This document shows, one piece after another, positions 1 to 9,935 of a stretch of DNA of 64,000 nt. Source of the stretch: an uncultured SAR86 cluster bacterium (GTDB lineage: Bacteria; Pseudomonadota; Gammaproteobacteria; Magnimaribacterales; D2472); contig CAJIYI010000002.1 of assembly GCA_905181595.1 (NCBI GenBank), positions 1 to 64,000 of the forward strand. The letters are read 5' to 3'. Within the stretch, counting starts at the first letter, position 1; every line of letters begins with the position of its first letter. The notes beneath the pieces were generated by a model that saw only the letters and a program-made list of their open reading frames with translations, did no database searches and was not told where the DNA came from. The position numbers and the translations under genes were made by a program.

Positions 1-1123
1 TATATCCATAAGAGACATCTGTAAGATTGATGGAAGAATTAAATTGCAATGCTACATTTTGTGATGATAAGGAATGATTAGATTGTAAGCGCAGCATTCC
101 TAAAACATCGCTTAAGGTTGAATTATAAGATTTGATTCCAGCAACATTAGAAAAACTATTCTGCACAACTGGAAATAATTTCATGCCTGCCAATGCTATT
201 GCGGTCAAAGAAGCAAGAGCCTGAGGCTGGCTCGATTGGTTAACCGCGAGCATATAATAGGCTGCTAAAGCAAAAACAATCATGATGATTCCTTCAACAA
301 TATATCTTGGACTAATTTTGTAGAACTCAATGAGTGCTTGAGAGGTTTTTAGCTTACGATCAGAATATTTGAATTTATCGATATAAAGAGACTGAGCATT
401 CCTCATAATAATCTCTTTAATGGATCCCATAGAATCTTCAAGAGATTGGACAATAGCATCTTGCTCTGAGCTAATTACTCCCCCATGATTATCAATTCGC
501 ACTTTGAGGATGTAGTGGCTAATACCATAAGCCAGACCAAGTCCAGAAATTAGGAGCATTGAAGTCCATGGATTGATAATTAACAGAATAGTAATAATGC
601 CCATTGCCATGATTATAGAGTTTGTCAATGAAAAACAAGGTACCAAAATTTGTACAAAAACATGATTAATTTTGAGGAAGACGCCTGAAACTATATTGCT
701 GCTATTAAGTTGGACATGCTCCTCAAACGACAAATTAATGATGTTGCTATAAGATTTTAAGGCAAATATTCTTATTATAGATGTAGAAAATTTTAACTGA
801 ACCCATTGGTATAATAATTTAATCACAGCAGCCATAAGGGATGCAAGGCAAAACATTAATGTCATTGTAAAAATAACCTGCTCCGATGATTCAATATTAA
901 AGAAACGCAGAGCATCTCCTAGGATTGGGTAGGAGAGAATATCACTGGGACTCATGAGGGCAGCTACGAATGGAATGACGGCTCCAATAGAAAAAACCTC
1001 TGCTATTGAAGAAATTATCATCAGTAAAATTAAACCCAGGCACTTAATTCTATAAACATAAGGTAAATGGCCAAAAAGCTCAACTAAGTTGCTAGTTACG
1101 CTGCGTTTAATGTTAACTGACAT
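1..1123 (-). CDS. ABC transporter transmembrane domain (PglK-type flippase), partial
   Basis: This open frame starts with ATG at 1123 and runs off the left edge, giving about 374 residues without a stop. It has five to six hydrophobic segments, for example near residues 25-55 (LILLMIISSIAEVFSIGAVI), 85-105, 165-205 and 290-330. It ends in the linker where the nucleotide-binding domain should begin (INLTDVSYGY, a typical pre-Walker A beta strand). The N-terminal pattern resembles PglK-like half transporters that flip lipid-linked oligosaccharides or export polysaccharides. The ATPase part lies outside the window. The FkbM methyltransferase upstream reads the same way, only 34 bases apart, which fits a surface-glycan locus. 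The exact substrate cannot be told. Confidence 0.75.
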   Translation of the reverse strand, partial: MSVNIKRSVTSNLVELFGHLPYVYRIKCLGLILLMIISSIAEVFSIGAVIPFVAALMSPSDILSYPILGDALRFFNIESSEQVIFTMTLMFCLASLMAAVIKLLYQWVQLKFSTSIIRIFALKSYSNIINLSFEEHVQLNSSNIVSGVFLKINHVFVQILVPCFSLTNSIIMAMGIITILLIINPWTSMLLISGLGLAYGISHYILKVRIDNHGGVISSEQDAIVQSLEDSMGSIKEIIMRNAQSLYIDKFKYSDRKLKTSQALIEFYKISPRYIVEGIIMIVFALAAYYMLAVNQSSQPQALASLTAIALAGMKLFPVVQNSFSNVAGIKSYNSTLSDVLGMLRLQSNHSLSSQNVALQFNSSINLTDVSYGY

Positions 1124-1157
1124 TTTTGTATGGAATAATAATCATGCGCCCACTATT

Positions 1158-1991
1158 TTATAATATGGAATCAGGTTTGAAGTATTTTTTATTTCTAAAT
1201 AAGGCACACCTTCTTTTATCTGAAAATTTTAATAAAGCAAAGTTATTATTTAGCAGGTAATTTGTTACCTCGATAAAAGTACTATCATTATTAGGCCCTC
1301 TCTCAAATCCTAGATCAGCAGAAATAAACTCTATAAATTCTAGTTTTTTTCCTGCGCCCTGAATGACCTCAGGCTCCGCTCCTTCTGCCTCTAACTTAAG
1401 CAGCTTAACCTTTGAAGTAATAATACTTTCCAAAGGAATAGCCTGAATGGGCTGCACATCATCATACTTACTTGGTTGAATTAACGAAGAATCTGCATCT
1501 TGGGAGTTAAGATAGAAATTTATACCTACATCCTCGAACCATAAAGCTTGATTAACTGCCTTATGAGGAAAAATATTTTCTTTCAAACATCTGAATTCTT
1601 CTAAGGAGGGTTCGTAAGCTAAATAATTAATTGCTATATCACGATACTTAAACCAAAAAAATAAATCTCCAACATTTGCTCCGCAATCAATCACAAGATC
1701 GTCTTTTGCAAAGCTTATCTGATCAAGAAAATAAGAATTACCTAAGGCAGTCGACCTAAACTCAAGACCTCGAGCATATGCTTGAGCCGCCTGATGCTCA
1801 TGATAAAAAATTAGCAAAGGTTTAGCACAATTAGCTGTATCTTTTAGTTGATAGTGCCCTTTTGAAGGTAAGAATTCTATTCTATTTGAAGTATTTAGAA
1901 GCATTGATTTTAAATTAAACAAACGCTCGAAGACTATGCCCCTAGAATTGGATAAGATTTTATTAAGTATGGAGCGAATGAATATTTTCAA
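1158..1991 (-). CDS. FkbM family SAM-dependent methyltransferase
   Basis: The product has about 277 residues and a class I methyltransferase core. The SAM-binding motif VIDCGANVGD lies near residue 100, followed by an acidic strand end (AYEPS) and a C-terminal LKLEAEGAEPEVIQGA block that is characteristic of FkbM proteins. Such enzymes O-methylate sugars or polyketides, often in polysaccharide clusters. The frame opens with TTG at 1991; the first ATG is about 29 codons inside, so the start is uncertain. It follows uvrC by 10 bases and precedes an ABC exporter gene, so it may be read from the upstream operon. The acceptor substrate is unknown. Confidence 0.8.
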   Translation of the reverse strand: MKIFIRSILNKILSNSRGIVFERLFNLKSMLLNTSNRIEFLPSKGHYQLKDTANCAKPLLIFYHEHQAAQAYARGLEFRSTALGNSYFLDQISFAKDDLVIDCGANVGDLFFWFKYRDIAINYLAYEPSLEEFRCLKENIFPHKAVNQALWFEDVGINFYLNSQDADSSLIQPSKYDDVQPIQAIPLESIITSKVKLLKLEAEGAEPEVIQGAGKKLEFIEFISADLGFERGPNNDSTFIEVTNYLLNNNFALLKFSDKRRCALFRNKKYFKPDSIL

Positions 1992-2001
1992 TGTTAAGCA
2001 T

Positions 2002-3772
2002 TTAGTACATTTTTAATGCGTTCTTCGCTAGTTTAATACTAATTCCTTGAACAGTGCATAGTTCATTTAGAGAGGCTTTCTGATAGCTTTAAGGACTTAA
2101 AATGATTTAAAAGTTTTGCTTTCTCTTGAGGCCCAAGCCATGGATTTGATCTAGAGCTGAGTATTTGATGGATTTATTTTTTTTCTTTCTATTGCTGCTA
2201 ATTGCAAATCTATGAGATTCATCTCTAATTTGTTGTAACAGATTAAATCCTGGGCTATTTACAGGAATTTCTAGTATGCCTTGCTCAGATAATATAGTTT
2301 CTGTTGCCCTAACCCTGTTAGCGCCTTTAACAATACTTAAAATAATAGGCTGATGCTGATGCTTTCTTAAAACCTTTAATGCTGCATTCAATTGAGCTTT
2401 GCCCTCCATCTATCAAGATAATGTCTGGCAAAGATTCTTCTTGCCCTATTAATCCTTCTTTCTAAAACATTCTCAAGGATCCAATATCATTCCCTGCATA
2501 AGTGCAGGAATGTTATAAAGTTTATATAATTTTTTTTCAGGGCCTTGATTAGAAAATTTTACTAAGGAGGCTACTGCATATTTACCAGCATGATGACTAA
2601 CGTCATAGCCTTCAATTAAAAGTTTAGTTCTTATGCAATCCAAGATAGTGAGAAAGATTTTTCATTGCATGATCATATTTATCAGATTTTCCAATTTTAT
2701 TTTCTATGACTTGATTAGCATTAAATATTGCTAGCTTTACAAGCTGCTTGGTACCTGATGGAGTGGAGCATGAAATATTAATTGATTGAGAAAATTTAAG
2801 CTTAATTGCTTCTCCTATTAAATTTAAGTTTTTTGGCTTCACTGTAAAAATAATTTTTTCTGGCAGTGAGAAAGTATTTTGATAATAAGAAAATACAAGA
2901 CTCTGGAGCAGATTATCCAAATCATCTAATAAATTTTCTTTAAAAAAGTATGTTTTAGTACCACGTATTTTTCCATCTCGTGCAGATAAAATACAAGCAC
3001 CTGTTTTGCCATGCTTTTCAACGCAAGCAAAGAAATCAATGCTGTGAAGATTTGTAGAGAAGGATTGTTCTTGCTGCAAAATATCTAAACTTGCAATTCT
3101 TTGCTTGAGCTCTTGAGCTTTTTCAAAATTACACTCATCAGCAAGCTTTTTCATTTGCGATAACATAAGATTTCTAGATTTTTTACCTGTGGAAGCAAGG
3201 TAATTCTGGGAAGAGGAAATATCAGTGCTGTAATCTATCTCGCTAATATGCTTCACACAGGGCGCAGAACATCTTTGCATTTGATGCTCTATACAAGGCC
3301 TAGATCTATTTCTGAAAGTGCTATTACTACAGTTCCTAATTTGATAGATCTTTTGCAAATCTTTAATTGTAGATTTAACAGCATAAGCACTTATAAAAGG
3401 ACCAAAATAATCTTTTGAAACAGCATGTTTTGATCGCTTCATGCTTATGCTGGGAAATTTATCGCTCATTGAGTAATGAATGTATGGGTAAGTTTTATCA
3501 TCTCGAAGAAGGATATTAAAACGAGGTAAATTCTCTTTAATTAATGATTGCTCTAATAGCAAAGCTTCAGCCTCAGTTTGAGTTGAAAATGTTTCAATTC
3601 TATCGGTTAATAACTTAATCTGAGATGTCTTACGATCCTTGATCGATGATCCAAAGTAAGAAGAGACTCGTTTTTTTAGATTAATTGCTTTGCCAATATA
3701 AATAATTTTATTGTCTGCAAAGAATTTATAAATTCCAGGAGTTTGAGGTACTTGCTTGAGATCAAGCGTCAT
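2002..3772 (-). CDS. uvrC: Excinuclease ABC subunit C, frameshifted
   Basis: UvrC makes both incisions in nucleotide excision repair. The N-terminal 382 residues (2624-3772) carry the GIY-YIG nuclease: PGIYKFF, IIYIGKA, then EALLLEQSLIKENLPRFNI and the YFGPF segment. A UvrB-binding UVR motif follows near residue 200. The missing middle (2410-2623) can be read in another frame as an RNase H-like part (EGYDVSHHAGKYAVAS, then PDIILIDGG). 2107-2409 gives RDESHRFAI, and the last helix-hairpin-helix (ASLNELCTVQGISIKLA) is in a third frame ending at 2002. At least three indels break one normal-length gene. Its ATG overlaps the pgi stop by four bases (ATGA). Confidence 0.88.
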
Positions 3773-5133
3773 TTTTTCAGAAATTTTTGAGCAGCTGTCT
3801 TTCCAGCTGCAACTCCAAATTGATCAAATGGATTGATCTGCAGCAAACTGGCTGTAACAAATACTCTGTGCTCCCAGGTTGCTAGCAAAAACCCTAATTC
3901 TTTTAGCGATAATTTTGGTAAAACAAATAAATTCACTGGAATATTCCCATTGGTCAGTTCCAGCAAATTAGAAGATTGTTTTGAGGAGAGGATAGAAGAG
4001 ATGCTTGACCTTGAGCCTGTGCATTGCTTAGAGGGCTTTGAGTAGTCGGGCTATAAATAATATCAGCTGAGCACTGGGAGGTGCCTTGATGAAGAAGCTG
4101 AAAATATGAATGTTGTGCTGTAGAGCCAAATCCACCAAAAATTGTTTGTCCAGTTTCATGAAAAATAGACTCTGCATTAGAAGGCTTGCCAAGAGACTCC
4201 ATCTCAAGTTGCTGGATATAATTTGCAAAGGACCTGAGCTGCCAATTATAGGTTAAGACTACTCTATTTTTTTTATTACAAAAATTACTAAACCAAATAT
4301 CAGAAAAAGCTAAAGTTTTAATTAATTTTTGATACTTTCTTGCATCTAAGCGAAGTGCCAGATAATAGGCTGTCTGCAAGACCTCCCCCTTGAAGAAACC
4401 CATGAAATTATTTTCTATGGCAGCTGTCAGAGATATAGGGGACCAAATAGAGTATCGCCCTCCAACTGATTCGGGAAAAGGGATTATTGATGCCTCAGCA
4501 AATCCCAAGGCTCTTGCACCCTCAGAGTTAGCAGTGATAACTATTGAATTCTTTCAGTTCTATTTTTTCCAAGCCACTTAAGACAAGAAAGAGTCTCGTC
4601 AGTAGCAAGGGATTTTGAGGCAAAAATATATAAATTCTTTTGGCCTAATAAAGGTTTTACTATTGCATTGAATTCATCTTTGTCTGGTCCAGAAACAAAA
4701 GAATAGTTGATGTCAGACGCAGGGTTTAATAAGAATTCTTGGAGAAGCTTTGGGCCTTCATAAGAACCTCCAATACCAAATGTAATAATATTTTGATATT
4801 TTTCTTTTTTAATTTGCTGAACAATGGGCGCATATTTTTTTAAAATTAAACTCTGGGATTGGATCAGTAGCTCTATATCTATGATGAAGAGCCGGCCTAT
4901 TTTCAGTTTGATTCACAATGTCTCCATCAAAAGACTTGAATAGAGTCTTGGACCTCTAACTCATTAAACAAGGCATCAAATAGCTGATATTGCTCAGTTG
5001 AAAAATTGCTTAAATAAGATTTATATTCTAAAAATCTGACTTATAAGAAAAAGAAAATTTTTTCTTTTGGAGGACTTGTTTTAGATGCTTTATTTAAAGC
5101 ATTAAATATCTGCTGTGCTCTTTTTTTATTCAT
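3769..5133 (-). CDS. pgi: Glucose-6-phosphate isomerase, frameshifted
   Basis: Pgi interconverts glucose 6-phosphate and fructose 6-phosphate. The family signature [13 protein letters not shown] is at about 4440-4480. The [19 protein letters not shown] block holds the catalytic histidine region, and the C-terminal [13 protein letters not shown] holds the catalytic lysine. The first third (about 4509-5133) is present but broken by several indels; it starts [13 protein letters not shown] at 5133. The total span gives about 455 codons, shorter than the roughly 550 of E. coli Pgi, so it is a compact version. The start overlaps the pyrF stop by 8 bases, and the stop overlaps uvrC by 4, so it sits inside the same transcription unit. 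Confidence 0.86.
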
Positions 5134-5808
5134 TGATAGATTGATCAAAATATTTTAAAGCTTCAGATACATTTGAGGCTTTAGAGATAGGTCTGCCGAT
5201 AACTAAATATGACGCACCATGCTTAATGGCTTCATTGGCAGTCATAGTCCTAGACTGATCATCGCTTACCTAAATATCTCGAATACCTGGAGTAATTTTA
5301 AGCATCTCAGGAGATAGGATATTTGCAGCTAAATCTAGCTCTAATGGAGAGCAAACTATTCCATCTATACCAGTTTCATTCGCTAGCTTAAATAGCCTGG
5401 CAACCTGACTCTGAGTCGTGCTTTGAAATAATGCTGTGGAGTCTTCATCATTAAGACTGGTCAGAACAGATACTCCTATTATCTTGGTCTTAATAATTTT
5501 GCCTGCAGCCATAGCTGCAGTTATCATTTTTTTACCGCCAGATAGATGAATGGTCAGTAGCTCAATACTGCAGTCCTCAAAGCCCAATATGGTTTCATGG
5601 ACAGTATTAGGAATATCATGCAATTTTAAATCAAGAAAAATTTTAAACCCACGCTGATCCACCAGTCTAAGAAAATCTTTACCTAATGCATTGAAAACTA
5701 CACTTCCTATCTTCACCTTGCACAGCTCTGGATTTAACTGATCCAAGAGAGCATTGCATCTTCATAATCATAGGTATCAATGGCAACAATTATCTTAGGA
5801 TCAATCAT
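5126..5808 (-). CDS. pyrF: Orotidine 5'-phosphate decarboxylase, frameshifted
   Basis: PyrF makes UMP from OMP, the last step of de novo pyrimidine synthesis. The start is [19 protein letters not shown] at 5808. The catalytic motif [11 protein letters not shown] falls near residue 65 in the central frame (5270-5746). The end ([13 protein letters not shown], the phosphate-binding loop) is in a third frame that stops at 5126. Two indels therefore separate three correctly ordered pieces of one gene of about 227 codons, the usual length. The start codon overlaps the ihfB stop by 8 bases, which suggests translational coupling. Confidence 0.87.
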
Positions 5809-6097
5809 GGCTTGCGAGTAATTTATCTGATGCTTTGAAGTGCATGGTTGATGTCTCACCAAGATATGAGATTTCCTTGGTCTTGGGATTAACAAATTTT
5901 CTTGGCCTAATATTCTTTTTAGAAAAAACACCAAACCCCCTGATTTCAATTCTTTGATCTAAAGCGGCATGATTAATAATTTCTTGAAGCAAGATATCCA
6001 CTGCCTCAACAACAGTTTCTTGATTAAGATGTGAGAACTTTCGCTCCATTTGAATTATTAAATCTGACTTATTAAAAGAATTTATAGAGAGGCTCAT
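5801..6097 (-). CDS. ihfB: Integration host factor subunit beta
   Basis: This 98-residue protein belongs to the HU/IHF family of DNA-bending proteins. It carries the IHF-beta hallmark RIEIRGFGVFSKKN in the middle and the minor-groove arm region RPRKFVNPKT. The C-terminal helix ends in LLASHD. It would pair with the IHF-alpha subunit encoded only two bases upstream. IHF bends DNA at promoters, origins and recombination sites. In E. coli ihfB follows rpsA and lies far from ihfA; here both subunits are adjacent, after pheT and before pyrF. Confidence 0.9.
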   Translation of the reverse strand: MSLSINSFNKSDLIIQMERKFSHLNQETVVEAVDILLQEIINHAALDQRIEIRGFGVFSKKNIRPRKFVNPKTKEISYLGETSTMHFKASDKLLASHD

Positions 6098-6099
6098 AA

Positions 6100-6378
6100 T
6101 TAATTCAAAAAGCCTTTTGCTTTTGTTGTTGCTGTAAATCTAACTTTTTTACGAGATAAAATAGGGAAAGTCTCCATTGTCTTAGGGTTTCTGCCTGACC
6201 TTGGTTTGGTCTGAAAGACTTCAAAAGTTCCAAATCCTGAGAATTTCACTACCTTAGAATCACGAAGTGATTTTTTAATCGTACTAAAAAATTCATCAAC
6301 CAGTAAATCAGTTGTCTCTAAGGTTAAGTTTAATTCTTGCTTTAGCTTTTGGCTAAGATCTTTCTTGGCTAGGCTCAT
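6100..6378 (-). CDS. ihfA: Integration host factor subunit alpha
   Basis: This 92-residue HU/IHF-family protein matches the alpha subunit. It has KVVKFSGFGTFEV, then RSGRNPKTMETFPI with the conserved Pro-containing arm, then VRFTATTKAKGFLN. Its start lies within the end of pheT (about 26 bases overlap), the same pheT-ihfA order as in E. coli. The 2-base gap to ihfB suggests that both IHF subunits are made from one message in equal amounts. The assignment to alpha instead of HU rests on the pheT context and on the sequence. Confidence 0.9.
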   Translation of the reverse strand: MSLAKKDLSQKLKQELNLTLETTDLLVDEFFSTIKKSLRDSKVVKFSGFGTFEVFQTKPRSGRNPKTMETFPILSRKKVRFTATTKAKGFLN

Positions 6379-8387
6379 GATCTAATTTTGCTTTTAATGC
6401 TTTATTTAATAAGGTAAATGCATGATCCATAGAGTCGTTAATCTCAGACTCTTTCAGGGATTTACTTGGACTTTGAAACATAAAGCGTAAAGTCATACTG
6501 ATTGAGCCATCCGGGATCCCCTTACCCTCAAAAGTATTAGCAAGAGCCAGGCTATGAAGAAACTTAATCTTGCTATTTAGTAAAACTGTCTCAATTTCAG
6601 CATATGAATAAGATTGACTAATCAAAATATTTAAATCTCGACTGGATGATGGAAATTTACTAACAGGTTTTAATTTTAGGGTCGATGACTTGGTAGAAAT
6701 TTTCTCTGGATATATCTCAAAGCCAAAAGCAGGATTCTTAATAAGCTTTTGAGTTGCAGTAGGATTTATCTCCCCAAGCATTCCAATTTTTTTCTTGCCT
6801 GCAAAAATATCCATAGCATTTGCAGTAAAAATAGTCGCTGAAGAATTAGGCACAAGCTGAATAGACTTACTCTAAGGGTTTCAAGTAATTTCAATACTTC
6901 TGCTTTCAAAGAATACAAATCGTATTGGAAAGATTTATCGCTCCATGTTTTTTGTGATTCATGAAAGTAAATCAAGCCTGAGATATGAGACTCTTGAGCA
7001 AAATCATTTTTTACTTTATGAAATACATTGCCGTGTTCAAAGAATTTAATTGCTGAATATCCCTTCTTTACATTGAGATTGATGGCAGAAAAAAGTGAGC
7101 CGAATAAGCTGCCACGCATTAATGGCTCATTTTCATTGATAGGGTTTGATAGTTCTGCTGGACTCCACTCATTTGAATTTAATGCATGAAAGGTTTCAGT
7201 TGATACAAAGGGCATGTGCATAAGCTCTTGAAAGCCTCCAAAAACTAAACCAGCCTTTTAACTTTGCAGATGCAGAATATCAGTTACTTTTGCTACCGGT
7301 CCAGATTTAGGAGGATTGATTGGAATATTGTCATAGCCATAACACCTTAAAATTTCTTCATATAAATCTTCCTCAAGCTCCATATCAAATCTATGGCTTG
7401 GTACCTGGAACTTAAGATGATCAGTCTTGGTGGGCATGGAAGTAAAGCCTAGAGTCTCTAAAAATAATTTAATCTTCTTGGCGGATAATAAAAGTCCCGA
7501 GAAATTATTAAATCTCTCTACATTCAAAGAAATAGCTCTGGGTTTTAATTTTGCTGAGCTCCCCTCATAGCACTCAATGAATCATATTGAGCTATCTCTT
7601 TTAGAAGAAAAAGAAATCTTGCTAGAGCTTGCTGTTGAAGTTCAGGATCAACACCCCTCTCAAACCTATGTGAAGCATCGGTTGCTAATCCATATTTTCT
7701 TGCCTGGTTCGCTATTTATCTGGATTAAAAAATGCAGCCTCTACAGCGATGCTTCTTTGTATTCTTTGATACTGAAGTTTCATGCCCTCCTATGATGCCA
7801 GCAATAGCCTGAATACCTTTTTGATCCTGAATAGTTAGAGATGAAGGTTCGACAATTTTAGTGTCGCCACCAATAGCTTGGAATGGTGTTTTTTTAGAAA
7901 TGGGGAATAGGATATTCAGAGGAAGCTCAAGATGATCGGAATCAAACACATGCATTGGCGTACCCATCTCAAGCATCACATAGTTTCCTAGATCAACAAG
8001 GGGATGAATAAGAGGAACGCCTGCTGCTGAAAGAAAATTACGCTTCTTCTTATCCAACACCTTAACTGAGTGGAGTCCTCGAACTAGCATTAATTGATAA
8101 TTACCACATCCACTCTTATCAATTTTATTAATAATAGTTTTATCCTTTTTAAAAGTAAGTGTTTTGTAATGCGATTTATCTTTGAAGACCTTGGACTGCT
8201 GAGCTTGAAACTCTCTCTGCAAACCTCTTAAAGACAATACATCTCCGCGATTAGGAGTGATATCAAAATCAATAATTGGACCATCAGACTCACATTCAAA
8301 ACCAACTTTTGTAAAAACATCTGTGAGTTTTACTTGCGAAAGATCAGTGGATAAATAATCCTTTAGGAATGAATACTGAACTTTCAT
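6353..8387 (-). CDS. pheT: Phenylalanyl-tRNA synthetase beta subunit, frameshifted
   Basis: PheT forms the alpha2-beta2 phenylalanyl-tRNA synthetase with PheS. The intact N-terminal 220 residues (7725-8387) contain [14 protein letters not shown] and the B3/B4 domain ([20 protein letters not shown]). Further pieces follow in order: 7258-7527 (B5, [18 protein letters not shown]), 6766-7221 and 6353-6853 (FDX-ACB anticodon domain, SSRDLNILI and [13 protein letters not shown]). At least three or four indels divide a gene of normal length (about 678 codons, on the short side of the family). The start overlaps the pheS stop in ATGA. The encoded enzyme should be essential, so the breaks are most likely sequence errors. 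Confidence 0.88.
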
Positions 8388-9367
8388 GATGAGAATTGAT
8401 TTAAAAAATCTAAATTAGATGCGTAAAAATCTCTAATATCATCTACCCCATAATACAGCATGGCAAGTCTCTCAATTCCCATGCCAAAAGCAAAACCACG
8501 ATATTTTTGCGTATCAATATTGCAGCCTTTCAACACATTCGGATGAACCATGCCGCAACCCAAAACTTCTAACCAGCCGTTATCACCAAATTTAATATCA
8601 ACCTCAGCAGACGGTTCTGTAAAAGGAAAATAAGAAGGCCTAAATCGTACCTCCATTTTTTCATTAAAAAAGTACTCTAGAAAATTAATGATAATTCCTT
8701 TTAAATCTCCAAAATTTACATCTTCATCAACAACCAAACCTTCGATTTGAGTAAACATGGGTAGATGTGTTGTATCAGAATCACACCTATACACTCTCCC
8801 TGGAGAAAGCATATACAAAGGCAGCGGCTCTCTTAGCATTGCATGAATTTGAGAATTAGAGGTATGAGTTCTTAACAAGTACTCAGATTTTTTACCTGCA
8901 TTTAAATAAAAGGTGTCATGCATCTGCCTGGCTGGATGGTTTTCAGGGAAATTTAATGCCTCAAAGTTAAAGAAATCAGTTTCAATTTCATTGCCCGAAA
9001 AGACTTGATAGTTTAAAGGCGAGAAATAATTAATCACTCTCTGTGAAATTTCTGCGATTGGATGCTCGGCTCCAACGAAATAGGGATCTGCTGGAAGAGT
9101 TGTATCAAGAAGGCTCACATCCGTTTTAGCTTGTATACCTTCCAATGCAACTTCAAATAAATGATTTAACTTACTTTTCAGGATATTTAACTCTTTAGCA
9201 GCAGCGACCTTAGAATCAGGATCAAGAGATTTTAATTCAGCAAAAGAGGAAATGACAAAGGACTTTTTACCAAGATACTGCGATCTTAGTTGGAAAAATT
9301 CAGCCTCTGATTGAACGGATTTTAATTTGAGTTTGGCTGTATCAATTAAATCCTGAGGGATTTGCAT
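8384..9367 (-). CDS. pheS: Phenylalanyl-tRNA synthetase alpha subunit
   Basis: The 327-residue product is intact and full length. An N-terminal coiled coil (residues 1-85) is followed by the class II synthetase core: motif 2-like LLRTHTSNSQIHAML, then the phenylalanine pocket (GRVYRCDSD) and motif 3 (GFAFGMGIERLAMLYYGVDDIR). PheS catalyses charging of tRNA-Phe together with PheT. It sits 7 bases after rplT and overlaps pheT by four bases, the conserved rplT-pheS-pheT order of gammaproteobacteria. It is one of the few synthetase genes here without a frameshift. Confidence 0.95.
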   Translation of the reverse strand: MQIPQDLIDTAKLKLKSVQSEAEFFQLRSQYLGKKSFVISSFAELKSLDPDSKVAAAKELNILKSKLNHLFEVALEGIQAKTDVSLLDTTLPADPYFVGAEHPIAEISQRVINYFSPLNYQVFSGNEIETDFFNFEALNFPENHPARQMHDTFYLNAGKKSEYLLRTHTSNSQIHAMLREPLPLYMLSPGRVYRCDSDTTHLPMFTQIEGLVVDEDVNFGDLKGIIINFLEYFFNEKMEVRFRPSYFPFTEPSAEVDIKFGDNGWLEVLGCGMVHPNVLKGCNIDTQKYRGFAFGMGIERLAMLYYGVDDIRDFYASNLDFLNQFSS

Positions 9368-9374
9368 GAGAACA

Positions 9375-9722
9375 TTATACCCTGACTTTTTCTACTATTT
9401 TCTTAAATGTCTCAGGGTCTGAGAATGCTACGCCAGCTAAGGATTTCCTATCAAGTTTAACATTTGCTCCATGGAGCTGATGAATAAACCTGCTGTAAGA
9501 AAGATCCAAAGGAAGCAATGCTGCTGAAATTCTAGAAATCCATAAAGAACGAAATGTTCTTTTCTTATTTCTTCTGTCTCTAAAAGCATACTGAAGGGCT
9601 TTAACATTAGATTGCTTCGCAGTTCTGAATAGTCTGCTTCTAGCACCATAATGGCCTTTAGTAGCCTTTAGTACTTTCTTGTGTTTTGCTCGCGCTGTAA
9701 GGGATTTGGTAACTCTAGGCAT
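9375..9722 (-). CDS. rplT: 50S ribosomal protein L20
   Basis: The 115-residue basic protein starts MPRVTKSLTARAKHKKVLK and has the L20 core YGARSRLFRTAKQSNVKALQ and RDRRNKKRTFRSLWISRI. L20 binds 23S rRNA early in assembly of the large subunit and, in E. coli, represses its own operon. The length equals the family norm. The gene lies 5 bases after rpmI. I could not see an obvious L20-binding leader structure by eye. Confidence 0.96.
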   Translation of the reverse strand: MPRVTKSLTARAKHKKVLKATKGHYGARSRLFRTAKQSNVKALQYAFRDRRNKKRTFRSLWISRISAALLPLDLSYSRFIHQLHGANVKLDRKSLAGVAFSDPETFKKIVEKVRV

Positions 9723-9727
9723 GATTC

Positions 9728-9925
9728 TTAAGTGTTATATAAAAGTTTCTGTGCTATTTTTTTTGTTTCATCGGACATCTTAATCATTCCACGATTGTGA
9801 CGTTTTCTCTTAGTACTTTGTTTGGTCAAAATATGTGCTCTACTTGCGCTGCGTCTCTTTAAGCCACTGCCGGTAGGTTTGAAGCGCTTCTTCGCGCTTG
9901 AATGTGTTTTTAATTTGTAGCCCAT
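9728..9925 (-). CDS. rpmI: 50S ribosomal protein L35
   Basis: This 65-residue, very basic protein has the L35 pattern: [18 protein letters not shown], then the [14 protein letters not shown] block and a short C-terminal tail. L35 is a component of the large ribosomal subunit. Its place between infC and rplT is universal in the group. The gap to infC is 10 bases. Confidence 0.96.
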   Translation of the reverse strand: MGYKLKTHSSAKKRFKPTGSGLKRRSASRAHILTKQSTKRKRHNRGMIKMSDETKKIAQKLLYNT

Positions 9926-9935
9926 AATAATTTAA

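Noticed and set aside
2002-3772. uvrC as a true pseudogene
   Set aside because: Many other essential genes in the window are broken in the same way and every uvrC domain is still present, so sequence error is more likely.
3833-4045. Plus-strand open frame inside pgi
   Set aside because: It lies opposite a gene with clear Pgi motifs, resembles no family I know and has no ribosome-binding site.
7577-7795. Plus-strand frame of 72 codons within pheT
   Set aside because: It is a shadow of the pheT region, which is disturbed by indels. The reverse frames continue PheT motifs.
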